Origin: Flavobacterium psychrophilum | GTDB lineage: Bacteria; Bacteroidota; Bacteroidia; Flavobacteriales; Flavobacteriaceae | NCBI GenBank assembly: GCA_945872875.1 | Contig: CAMCBB010000049.1 | Coordinates: forward strand, 1-13,373 | Length of the DNA: 13,373 bases | Direction: 5' to 3' | In this document: positions 1 to 6,761 of the stretch, piece after piece | How positions within the stretch are numbered: position 1 is the first letter of the stretch | Layout: each line of letters opens with the position of its first letter | Notes under the pieces: generated by a model | The model's database searches: none | What the model was told of the DNA's origin: nothing | Seen by the model: the letters and a program-made list of their open reading frames with translations, nothing else | Program-made: the position numbers and the translations under genes

Positions 1-4
1 AAAA

Positions 5-47
5 AATAACCTAAATAAATTTGTATATCAAATAACTTAAATAAATT
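5..47. repeat. 17-base imperfect direct repeat upstream of gldL
   Basis: Bases 5-21 and 31-47 are the same 17-base AT-rich unit with one C/T difference (position 11 versus 37), with starts 26 bases apart. The first copy runs into the candidate -7 box at 16-23. It may be a chance result of low complexity or a duplicated piece of promoter DNA. No protein is known to me that would bind it. Confidence 0.4.
16..23 (+). promoter_or_regulatory. Candidate -7 promoter box for gldLMN
   Basis: The sequence TAAATTTG is an exact match to the Bacteroidota -7 consensus TAnnTTTG. It lies 54 bases before the gldL start. The matching TTG -33 element would fall outside the window, so only half of the promoter can be judged. 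If real, gldLMN can be transcribed separately from whatever lies upstream, which in this family is usually gldK. Confidence 0.4.
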
Positions 48-77
48 AAACTTAACTAACTAAAAATTATTATTACT

Positions 78-701
78 ATGGGATTATTACCAAAAAGAGT
101 TATGGAATTCACCTACGGAATGGGTGCGGCAGTCGTTATTGTTGGAGCATTATTTAAAATTCAACACTGGCCAGGTGCAAGTGAATTTCTTATTGTAGGA
201 TTATTAACAGAAGCGGGAATTTTTGCTTTATCAGCTTTTGAAACAACTGCAGATGATATAGATTGGTCATTAGTATATCCAGAATTAGCTGGTGGACAAG
301 CAAAAGAAAAAACAAAAAAAGAAGATGCTGATGGATTGCTTTCAAAAAAATTAGATGCAATGCTTAAAGAAGCTAAAATTGATGGTGAATTAATGTCTAG
401 CTTAGGTAATAGCATTAAAAACTTTGAAGGAGCAGCAAAATCTATTTCTCCTTCTGTTGATGCAATGGCAGATCAAAAGAAATATGCAGAAGAAATGAGT
501 AAAGCTGCTGCTCAAATGGAAGCATTAAATGGTTTATACCAAATGCAAATGCAAAGTGCTGAAAGAAATGCTCAAATCAACAACGAAGTTGCTGAAAATA
601 ACATGAAATTAAAAGATCAAATGCAATCGTTAACTTCTAACTTATCTACATTAAATAATGTATATGGTGGAATGCTTTCTGCAATGAACTCTAAAGGATA
701 A
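78..701 (+). CDS. gldL: GldL, inner-membrane motor subunit of gliding/T9SS
   Basis: GldL is the membrane-embedded ring of the GldLM motor, which uses the proton gradient to drive type IX secretion and gliding. The 207-residue protein has two close transmembrane helices, about residues 14-30 and 36-54, joined by the short turn HWPGAS, and then a long cytoplasmic tail (about 75-207) rich in Met, Gln, Asn and Lys that looks coiled coil. Residues Tyr13, Lys27 and His30 match positions I recall as functionally important in Flavobacterium GldL. Glu45 in helix 2 is the likely equivalent of the important helix-2 glutamate. The turn between helices looks shorter than in F. johnsoniae GldL (from memory). 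The ATG at 78 gives a standard N-terminus beginning MGLLPKR. gldM follows after 58 bases. The assignment is firm. Confidence 0.97.
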   Translation: MGLLPKRVMEFTYGMGAAVVIVGALFKIQHWPGASEFLIVGLLTEAGIFALSAFETTADDIDWSLVYPELAGGQAKEKTKKEDADGLLSKKLDAMLKEAKIDGELMSSLGNSIKNFEGAAKSISPSVDAMADQKKYAEEMSKAAAQMEALNGLYQMQMQSAERNAQINNEVAENNMKLKDQMQSLTSNLSTLNNVYGGMLSAMNSKG

Positions 702-717
702 TTAGTTTTAAAACTAA
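702..717. other. Perfect 16-base palindrome after gldL
   Basis: TTAGTTTTAAAACTAA is a perfect palindrome beginning immediately after the gldL stop codon. The left arm, extended to 699-708, can instead pair perfectly over 10 bases with 744-753, just before the gldM start at 760. No T-tract follows, so it is not a classical terminator. It could be an RNA-processing or attenuation hairpin, or simply AT-rich chance. Confidence 0.4.
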
Positions 718-759
718 ATTTATTATTAAACAAAATTTTAAACAAACTAATTAGAAAAA

Positions 760-2319
760 ATGGCAGGAGGAAAATTAACCCCTAGACAGAAGATGATTAA
801 CCTGATGTATCTGGTTTTCATCGCTATGTTGGCATTAAACATGTCAAAAGAAGTATTATCGGCGTTTGGATTAATGAATGAAAAATTTGACACCGCTAAT
901 ATTGCTTCCAAAGCAAACAATGAAAAATTATTGTCTTTAATAGATCAAAAAGGTGCTGAAAATCCAGGACTTTATGGTCCTGCAAAAAATGCTGCAGATA
1001 AAATTAGATCAATCTCTAAAGACTTTTATGAGTATATTGAAACTTTAAAAGCAGATGCCAAATTTGGTATTGAATTAGATGAAGAAACTGGAAAACTTCC
1101 ATACGAATTTATGGATAAAGGACCTCATATAGATGAAACTTGGTTTGCAGGTGATGGATATTCTGCTAAAGGAAATGAAATTATTTCAAAAATTAACAAG
1201 TATGTAGCTGATATGAAAGTTGCTGCTTCTAGTGAACCTAGTTTATCAAAAAAATTAATCCCTATTGTTAAGGATGTAGAATCTAAATTTAACACTCTAG
1301 ATGTTAAAGATGGTGAAGGTGTAACTAAAAAATATCTTTCTTATCACTTTGAGCATTTCCCAGCAATTGCTTCTTTAGCAAAATTAACTGCTTGGCAAAA
1401 TGATATTAAAAAAGCGGAGTTTGATAGTTATAGCAGCTTACTTGGAGGTGCTGCTGTTGAAGCTGCTTCTATGAAAAATTATACAGCTTTAGTAGTTTTA
1501 GAAAAAAGCGCTTACTTTCAAGGTGAAGCGGTTAAAGGAAAAGTGGTTTTAGGAAGATATGATGAAAATACAAAACCAACTTCTTTCCAAGGTCCTGGTA
1601 AAATTGAAAACGGACAAGCTGTAATTTCCATGACTGCAGGTTCTATTGGAGAGCAAAACATTAATGGTCAATTTACCTTTATGGAAGATGGAAAATCAGT
1701 TCCATTGAAATTTGAAGGAAAATATGTTGTAATTCCACGTCCTAATACTGCTAATATATCTGCAGATAAAATGAATGTGGTTTATAGAGGTTTACCTAAC
1801 CCAATGACAATCTCATTTGCAGGTATTGGTGACAACAATGTTACTGCTTCGGCTCCTGGTTTAACTAAAGCAGGTGGAAATGGTAAATATAATTTGAATC
1901 CAGGTGCTGGTGAAGAAGTTACTGTTTCTGTAACTGGTAAAATGTCAGATGGTAAAAGCGTGTCAGACAAAAAAACATTTAGAATCAAAGGAATTCCTGC
2001 TCCTCAAGCTGCAATTGGTGGAACAGCTGGAAGTCAAAAAGGTGCTAAAACGCGTTTACAATCTTCGCAAATTACTGCTGTATTACCTGATTTCTTATAT
2101 GACTTGAAATTCCAAGTAACTCAATTTGTGTTGAAAGTTCCTGGACAAGCTTCTATAGTTGTAAATGGAGACAGAGTAAATGCACAATGTGTTGCTGCTT
2201 TAGCTAGAGCAACAAAAGGAGATCAAATTACAATTTCTGACGTTAAAACTAAAATTATTGGTGATGGTGCAGGAATTCAAACAAAAACTGCAGCTCCTGC
2301 AATTTTTGAAATACAATAA
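760..2319 (+). CDS. gldM: GldM, motor shaft subunit of gliding/T9SS
   Basis: GldM pairs with GldL. One transmembrane helix from each copy of a dimer passes through the GldL ring, and the large periplasmic part reaches toward the GldKN ring. The 519-residue product starts MAGGKLTPRQKM, with Arg9 just ahead of the single helix (about 13-32), as expected for the family. The remaining roughly 480 residues are periplasmic. They begin with a helical region, continue with beta-rich repeated domains carrying many Gly, Ser and Thr, and end in a compact C-terminal domain. The length fits the family. The gene lies 58 bases after gldL and 51 bases before gldN, so the three are very probably one transcript. 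No frameshift or odd codon use is visible. Confidence 0.97.
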   Translation: MAGGKLTPRQKMINLMYLVFIAMLALNMSKEVLSAFGLMNEKFDTANIASKANNEKLLSLIDQKGAENPGLYGPAKNAADKIRSISKDFYEYIETLKADAKFGIELDEETGKLPYEFMDKGPHIDETWFAGDGYSAKGNEIISKINKYVADMKVAASSEPSLSKKLIPIVKDVESKFNTLDVKDGEGVTKKYLSYHFEHFPAIASLAKLTAWQNDIKKAEFDSYSSLLGGAAVEAASMKNYTALVVLEKSAYFQGEAVKGKVVLGRYDENTKPTSFQGPGKIENGQAVISMTAGSIGEQNINGQFTFMEDGKSVPLKFEGKYVVIPRPNTANISADKMNVVYRGLPNPMTISFAGIGDNNVTASAPGLTKAGGNGKYNLNPGAGEEVTVSVTGKMSDGKSVSDKKTFRIKGIPAPQAAIGGTAGSQKGAKTRLQSSQITAVLPDFLYDLKFQVTQFVLKVPGQASIVVNGDRVNAQCVAALARATKGDQITISDVKTKIIGDGAGIQTKTAAPAIFEIQ

Positions 2320-2328
2320 AAATTTAAG

Positions 2329-2350
2329 TAAGTCGTTTTAAACTAACTTA
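2329..2350. other. Imperfect hairpin between gldM and gldN
   Basis: TAAGT at 2329-2333 pairs with ACTTA at 2346-2350, and GTT at 2335-2337 pairs with AAC at 2341-2343, with a small internal mismatch. The centre GTTTTAAACTAA resembles the palindrome after gldL at 702-717. No T-run follows. The structure is weak, and its role is unknown. Confidence 0.3.
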
Positions 2351-2370
2351 GGGCAATTAGAATAATTATT

Positions 2371-3285
2371 ATGAAATTGAAAAACCTTTTACTAGCGGTA
2401 GTAGTTGTAGCAGGAAGTTTTGCTTCTAATGCGCAATCAAACTTATTAAATGCTAAAACACCAGCAGAAATCGGTAAGAAAACTGCTGCTCAATTGGAAT
2501 CGGATAACGATAAGCCTCTTCCTTATGGATATGTGCACGATAGAGATGTATTGATGGGTAAAACTACCTGGGAGTTTATTGATCTTGATGAAAGAATTAA
2601 TTTCCCTATGTACTATCCTGTAGATACTGCATTTGTTGGTAAAGACCGTAGATCACTTTTTCAAGTTTTATTAAACAACATTAAATCAGGTAAAATTACT
2701 GAGGTTTATGGTGATGATTATTTTAATTCTAAAAAAACATTAAAAGACATGGAGTCAGTATTTAAATATATTGACACTGTTGCTGCTGGTATTGACGAAT
2801 ATAATACAGATATTGAGGGATATAAATCTGGAAAAAAAGTATTAGATAAACAATATATTAATGTTACTGAGTTAGCTGCATCTGATGTTAACGGATACAG
2901 AATAAAAGGTTTTTGGTATTTTGATAAACGTCAAAGTGAGTTAAAATATAGATTGCTTGCGCTTTGTCCTGTAGCTTTAGAAGCTCGTGATAAAGCAAAA
3001 GGTAACTCAGAAACTATTGATTTATTTTGGGTGTATTTCCCTTCTGTTCGAGATGTATTACATGAAGCAAAAGCGTTTAATGATCGAAATTCTTCTATGC
3101 CAATCACATTTGATCAACTTTTAAATTCTCGTCATTTTAATGGGGTGATTTACAAAGAGGAGAATGTATATGGTGATAGAGAAATTCAAGATTACATGAA
3201 AGATAATGCTCAAATGCAATTATTAGAGTCAGAAAGAGTGAAAGATAAAATTCGCGATTTCGAACAAGATATGTGGACTTATTAA
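2371..3285 (+). CDS. gldN: GldN, periplasmic T9SS/gliding ring protein
   Basis: GldN (PorN in Porphyromonas) is a periplasmic protein that forms rings with the lipoprotein GldK under the outer membrane and contacts GldM. The 304-residue product has a clear signal peptide: Lys at 2 and 4, a hydrophobic core at about 5-16, and a cut site near Ala21/Gln22 in the motif SNAQS. The mature part contains the family-like stretch PYGYVHDRDVLMGKTTWE, with many charged residues and no further membrane segment. Gln22 follows the cut site and there is no lipobox cysteine, so it is soluble rather than a lipoprotein. It is the last gene of the block, since a strong terminator starts 20 bases after its stop. 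Confidence 0.96.
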   Translation: MKLKNLLLAVVVVAGSFASNAQSNLLNAKTPAEIGKKTAAQLESDNDKPLPYGYVHDRDVLMGKTTWEFIDLDERINFPMYYPVDTAFVGKDRRSLFQVLLNNIKSGKITEVYGDDYFNSKKTLKDMESVFKYIDTVAAGIDEYNTDIEGYKSGKKVLDKQYINVTELAASDVNGYRIKGFWYFDKRQSELKYRLLALCPVALEARDKAKGNSETIDLFWVYFPSVRDVLHEAKAFNDRNSSMPITFDQLLNSRHFNGVIYKEENVYGDREIQDYMKDNAQMQLLESERVKDKIRDFEQDMWTY

Positions 3286-3305
3286 TATAATTTTATAGCT
3301 TATTT

Positions 3306-3335
3306 AAAACTCTTACCTTTGGTAAGAGTTTTTTT
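3306..3335 (+). terminator. Rho-independent terminator after gldN
   Basis: A perfect 12-base stem, 3306-3317 (AAAACTCTTACC) with 3321-3332, closes a three-base TTT loop and runs into an uninterrupted T-tract to 3335. It ends the gldLMN transcript and isolates it from the FAD oxidoreductase that starts at 3364. A TTG codon in the loop (3319) opens the downstream reading frame but is clearly not its start. Confidence 0.9.
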
Positions 3336-3363
3336 ATACTCTAAATTTTCTAAATTTATTTTA

Positions 3364-4428
3364 ATGCTCGATTATATTATTGTGGGATCTGGATTGGCAG
3401 GTATTGCTTTTTCTGAAGTGGCTTTGCAACAGGGCAAGTCTATTTTAGTCCTTAATAATGATTCTCAAAATTCAACTAAAATTGCAGGAGGTCTTTATAA
3501 TCCAGTAATATTAAAGCGCTTTAGTGAAGTATGGCAAGCTGCAGAGCAATTGGATTTATTATATGAATTTTATGGTTCTTTAGAATCCAAATTGAATGTC
3601 AAGTTAGATTATAATTTACCCTTATTAAGAAAATTTTATTCTGTTGAAGAGCAAAATAATTGGTTTACCGCATCTGATAAACCCAATCTTTCTCGTTTTC
3701 TTTCTACTAAATTAATCACAACCAAATACAATTTCATTGCTTCTCCCTATAATTTTGGTGAAGTTTTCGATTCTGGTTATGTTGATACCGCTTTGTTGCA
3801 AGAAGCCTATCAAGACTATTTAATTTCGATGAATTTATTTCGAAGTGAAACATTCGACTATTCATTATTAAATGTGCATGAGAACTTTGTTGTCTATAAA
3901 GATCTTGAAGCTAAAAACATTGTCTTCGCAGAAGGATTTGGAATGCTTTCTAATCCATTTTTTTCTTTGTTGCCACTAGATGGAACTAAAGGGGAATTAT
4001 TGCTTATTAAAGCGCCAAATTTAAATTTGGATGTAATTGTGAAGTCGTCCATATTTATTATTCCGGTTGGCGGTGATTTGTATAAAGTTGGAGCCACCTA
4101 CAATTGGGAAGATAAAACCAACATTCCTACTGAAGCTGCCAAAAATGAATTGGTTTCAGAATTGAAAGAATTGATGGATTGCGAATTTGAAATTATAGAG
4201 CATTATGCAGGAGTTCGTCCTACCGTTAAAGACCGAAGACCTTTAGTAGGAACGCATCCATTATATAATAATGTGCATGTTTTAAATGGCTTAGGAACAC
4301 GAGGAGTAATGCTTGCGCCTGCAATGGCTAAAAGCTTATTCAATCATATTGAAAACAACATTCCTTTGGATAAGAATATCGATATTCGCAGAATTAAGAA
4401 TTTTGTTTCCAGTTTTTATCAAAGCTAA
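3364..4428 (+). CDS. FAD-dependent oxidoreductase, DAO (D-amino acid oxidase) family
   Basis: This is a 354-residue flavoenzyme of the DAO superfamily, which oxidises amine or amino-acid-like substrates. The N-terminus carries the dinucleotide-binding fold GSGLAG (8-13), followed by an acid-poor strand end (VLNND). The C-terminal half has GVRPT (283-287), DRRPLVG (290-296) and GLGTRG (309-314), the typical closing FAD-binding region. The substrate cannot be read from the sequence. The reading frame is open back to a TTG at 3319, but that codon lies in the loop of the upstream terminator. ATG 3364 gives a normal N-terminus directly ahead of the first strand. There is no signal peptide, so it is probably cytoplasmic. 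The last 35 bases overlap the convergent DUF983 gene. Its position beside gldN does not prove a role in secretion. Confidence 0.88.
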   Translation: MLDYIIVGSGLAGIAFSEVALQQGKSILVLNNDSQNSTKIAGGLYNPVILKRFSEVWQAAEQLDLLYEFYGSLESKLNVKLDYNLPLLRKFYSVEEQNNWFTASDKPNLSRFLSTKLITTKYNFIASPYNFGEVFDSGYVDTALLQEAYQDYLISMNLFRSETFDYSLLNVHENFVVYKDLEAKNIVFAEGFGMLSNPFFSLLPLDGTKGELLLIKAPNLNLDVIVKSSIFIIPVGGDLYKVGATYNWEDKTNIPTEAAKNELVSELKELMDCEFEIIEHYAGVRPTVKDRRPLVGTHPLYNNVHVLNGLGTRGVMLAPAMAKSLFNHIENNIPLDKNIDIRRIKNFVSSFYQS

Positions 4429-4780
4429 TAAACATATTAATGTAGATGTTTCGAGCTAATCTTGCGGTAACAGGCATTAATGCAATTAATCCAACTCCAA
4501 TTCCAATAAAGGTGGTTTTTATAGGCAAGCCTAAGATCACATTTAAGGTAACAAAAATTGCTACTCCAATTGCCACTGTAACACCATAACTCACATACAT
4601 AGCCCCATAAAAAAAGGAAGGTTCAATCATGTATTTCGTTTCACAATGGCTACAAGTGTCGTGCATTTTATAAATACTGCTCAGTTTGTATGGATTTTTT
4701 TCACAATACATACTTTCTTCATGGCATTTAGGACAAGTTCCTGTTAAAATGCTATATAATTTGGATCCTTTTTTTAACAT
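4394..4780 (-). CDS. DUF983 family membrane protein
   Basis: The 128-residue protein has an N-terminal zinc-ribbon-like part with two CxxC pairs (Cys16/Cys19 in CPKC and Cys43/Cys46 in CSHC) plus Cys26. Two hydrophobic segments follow, at about 57-78 and 86-105, and then a short Lys/Asn-rich tail. This arrangement is that of the DUF983 family, whose function is unknown to me. The ATG at 4780 was chosen over a TTG two codons upstream (4786). A -7-like box lies 16 bases before it. The 3' end overlaps the end of the convergent FAD oxidoreductase gene by 35 bases. It is divergent from the ABC-F gene with a 66-base gap. Confidence 0.88.
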   Translation of the reverse strand: MLKKGSKLYSILTGTCPKCHEESMYCEKNPYKLSSIYKMHDTCSHCETKYMIEPSFFYGAMYVSYGVTVAIGVAIFVTLNVILGLPIKTTFIGIGVGLIALMPVTARLARNIYINMFISFDKNWKQNS

Positions 4781-4796
4781 TTGCAAAAATTTTCTA

Positions 4797-4804
4797 CAAA
4801 GGTA
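4797..4804 (-). promoter_or_regulatory. Candidate -7 box for the DUF983 gene
   Basis: Read on the minus strand, the bases are TACCTTTG, an exact match to TAnnTTTG, 16 bases before the ATG. The nearest TTG is 25 bases upstream, slightly further than the usual spacing. The implied mRNA leader is only about 10 bases long. Confidence 0.45.
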
Positions 4805-4824
4805 CTCTTTGCAAGAGTTTTTAA

Positions 4825-4840
4825 TGTAACAATTGTAACA
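4825..4840. repeat. Paired TGTAACA heptamers ahead of the ABC-F gene
   Basis: TGTAACA occurs at 4825-4831 and again at 4834-4840, only 6 bases before the ABC-F ATG and inside the divergent promoter region. An inverted repeat, ACTCTT-TGC-AAGAGT (4804-4818), sits just upstream. These could be regulator-binding sites or may be chance. No regulator gene is adjacent. Confidence 0.35.
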
Positions 4841-4846
4841 AATATT

Positions 4847-6760
4847 ATGCTAAATATCCATAATTTATCGGTTTCCTTTGGGGGCTCTTTTTTATTTGAA
4901 GAAGTAACTTTTCGATTAGGATCGGGAGATCGAGTTGGTCTTGTAGGGAAAAATGGTGCCGGAAAATCTACCATGCTTAAAATATTGGCAGGCGATTTCA
5001 AACCCGATTCAGGACAAATCGCAACCGAAAAAGAAGTTAAAATTGGATTTTTAAGACAGGATATTGATTTTGAACACGGAAGAACCGTTTTAGAAGAAGC
5101 CTACGAAGCATTCACCGAAATTAAATTGGTAGAGAAAAAACTCGAAGAAGTAAACCATTTACTGGTAACACGAACCGATTATGAAAGTGAAGAATACGGA
5201 CAAATAATTGAGGATTTATCCGATTACACACACCGTTTCGAGTTATTAGGGGGTTACAATTATGTAGGTGAAACTGAAAAAATACTTTTAGGATTGGGTT
5301 TCAAAAGAGAAGTTTTTAACGATCAAACAGACACTTTTTCGGGAGGTTGGCGTATGCGTATTGAATTAGCTAAATTGTTGCTTCAATCAAACGACATATT
5401 GCTTCTTGATGAGCCTACAAACCATTTGGACATCGAAAGTATTATTTGGTTGGAGAGTTTCCTAAGAAATTTCCCAGGAGTGGTGGTAATTGTATCGCAC
5501 GATAAAATGTTCTTGGATAATGTTACCAATAGAACCATTGAAATTTCGCTTGGAAAAGCGTACGATTTTAATAAACCGTATTCAGAATATTTAGAATTAA
5601 GACATGAAATTAGAGAGAAGCAATTGGCTACTCAAAAAAATCAAGCGAAAAAAATTGAGGAAACCGAAAAGTTAATTGAAAAATTTAGAGCCAAAGCTTC
5701 TAAAGCTTCAATGGCACAATCCCTAATCAAAAAATTAGATAAGGTGGAACGCATTGAAGTGGATGAAGATGATAATTCGGTGATGAATATTTCTTTTCCG
5801 GTTTCTAAAGTTCCAGGAAAAGTGGTTATTGAAGCCGAAAATGTTACCAAAGCCTATGGTGAAAAAGTAATTCTAAAAGATATTTCTTTATTGGTGGAAC
5901 GCGGAAGTAAGATTGCATTTGTTGGACAAAACGGTCAAGGTAAATCTACTTTTATTAAAGCCATTGTAAATGAGTTTAAGTTTGGAGGAACGATAAAACT
6001 AGGGCATAATGTTCAAGTTGGTTATTTCGCTCAAAATCAAGCCGAATATTTAGACGGAGAAATTACCCTATTGGAAACCATGGAAAATGCGGCTTCCGAC
6101 ACCAATAGATCTAAAGTTAGAGACATGTTGGGTTCTTTTTTATTCCGCGGAGACGATGTAGAAAAGAAGGTAAAAGTATTATCGGGTGGGGAACGAAATC
6201 GTTTGGCTTTGTGTAAATTATTGTTGCAGCCCATTAACGTATTAGTGATGGATGAGCCTACAAATCACTTGGATATTAAGTCTAAAAATGTATTGAAAGC
6301 GGCACTTCAAAAATACGAAGGCACGCTTTTATTGGTTTCTCATGATAGGGATTTTCTTCAAGGGATGTCGAATATTGTGTATGAATTTAAAGATCAAAAA
6401 ATAAAAGAATATTTAGGAGATATTAATTTTTTCTTAGAGCAGCGTAATTTGGAAAACATGCGCGAAGTAGAGAAAAAAGATGCTGTTAAAAAAGAAATAC
6501 CCAAGGAAAATAACAAGATTTCCTACGAAGATCAAAAGAAAAGTAAGTCACTTCAAAATCGCTTAAGCAAGATTGAAAGTCAAATCAAGCAATTAGAAAT
6601 TAACATTCAAAACGACGATAAAGCTTTAGAGTCTAACTATGATAAGCATATTGAAGACGCCTCTTTCTTCACGGCTTACAATAAAAAGAAATCAGATTTG
6701 GATAAACTTTTAGATGATTGGGAAGAAGCGCAAGGGGAGCTTGACGCTATGAATTCTTAG
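4847..6760 (+). CDS. ABC-F family ATPase (ribosome-associated, Uup/EttA-like)
   Basis: This is a 637-residue soluble protein with two ATP-binding cassettes and no membrane segment, as in ABC-F factors that bind the ribosome E site. Cassette 1 has Walker A GKNGAGKST (34-42), signature FSGGW (around 165) and Walker B LLLDEP with Asp188/Glu189. Cassette 2 has Walker A GQNGQGKST (360-368), signature LSGGE (around 446) and Walker B MDEP with Asp469. The charged helical linker between them, about 246-305, is the family's P-site tRNA-interaction arm. A C-terminal coiled coil (about 557-637) favours the Uup-like branch, although the exact subfamily is uncertain. ATG 4847 is preferred to a TTG at 4781, because it starts directly at the first strand (MLNIHNLSVSFGG). 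The stop lies one base from the stop of the convergent acyltransferase gene. Confidence 0.93.
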   Translation: MLNIHNLSVSFGGSFLFEEVTFRLGSGDRVGLVGKNGAGKSTMLKILAGDFKPDSGQIATEKEVKIGFLRQDIDFEHGRTVLEEAYEAFTEIKLVEKKLEEVNHLLVTRTDYESEEYGQIIEDLSDYTHRFELLGGYNYVGETEKILLGLGFKREVFNDQTDTFSGGWRMRIELAKLLLQSNDILLLDEPTNHLDIESIIWLESFLRNFPGVVVIVSHDKMFLDNVTNRTIEISLGKAYDFNKPYSEYLELRHEIREKQLATQKNQAKKIEETEKLIEKFRAKASKASMAQSLIKKLDKVERIEVDEDDNSVMNISFPVSKVPGKVVIEAENVTKAYGEKVILKDISLLVERGSKIAFVGQNGQGKSTFIKAIVNEFKFGGTIKLGHNVQVGYFAQNQAEYLDGEITLLETMENAASDTNRSKVRDMLGSFLFRGDDVEKKVKVLSGGERNRLALCKLLLQPINVLVMDEPTNHLDIKSKNVLKAALQKYEGTLLLVSHDRDFLQGMSNIVYEFKDQKIKEYLGDINFFLEQRNLENMREVEKKDAVKKEIPKENNKISYEDQKKSKSLQNRLSKIESQIKQLEINIQNDDKALESNYDKHIEDASFFTAYNKKKSDLDKLLDDWEEAQGELDAMNS

Positions 6761-6761
6761 T

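Noticed and set aside
161..415. Minus-strand open frame inside gldL
   Set aside because: It is a shadow of gldL, with a compositionally odd product and no promoter or domain.
3319..3363. In-frame N-terminal extension of the FAD oxidoreductase from TTG 3319
   Set aside because: The codon lies in the loop of the gldN terminator, and the extra 15 residues precede a normal first strand at ATG 3364.
4781..4786. TTG start two codons upstream of the DUF983 ATG
   Set aside because: An ATG at 4780 is available and better placed relative to the -7 box.
4781..4846. In-frame 22-residue extension of ABC-F from TTG 4781
   Set aside because: It would cover the divergent promoter region, and it adds residues not expected in the family; ATG 4847 begins right at the first cassette strand.
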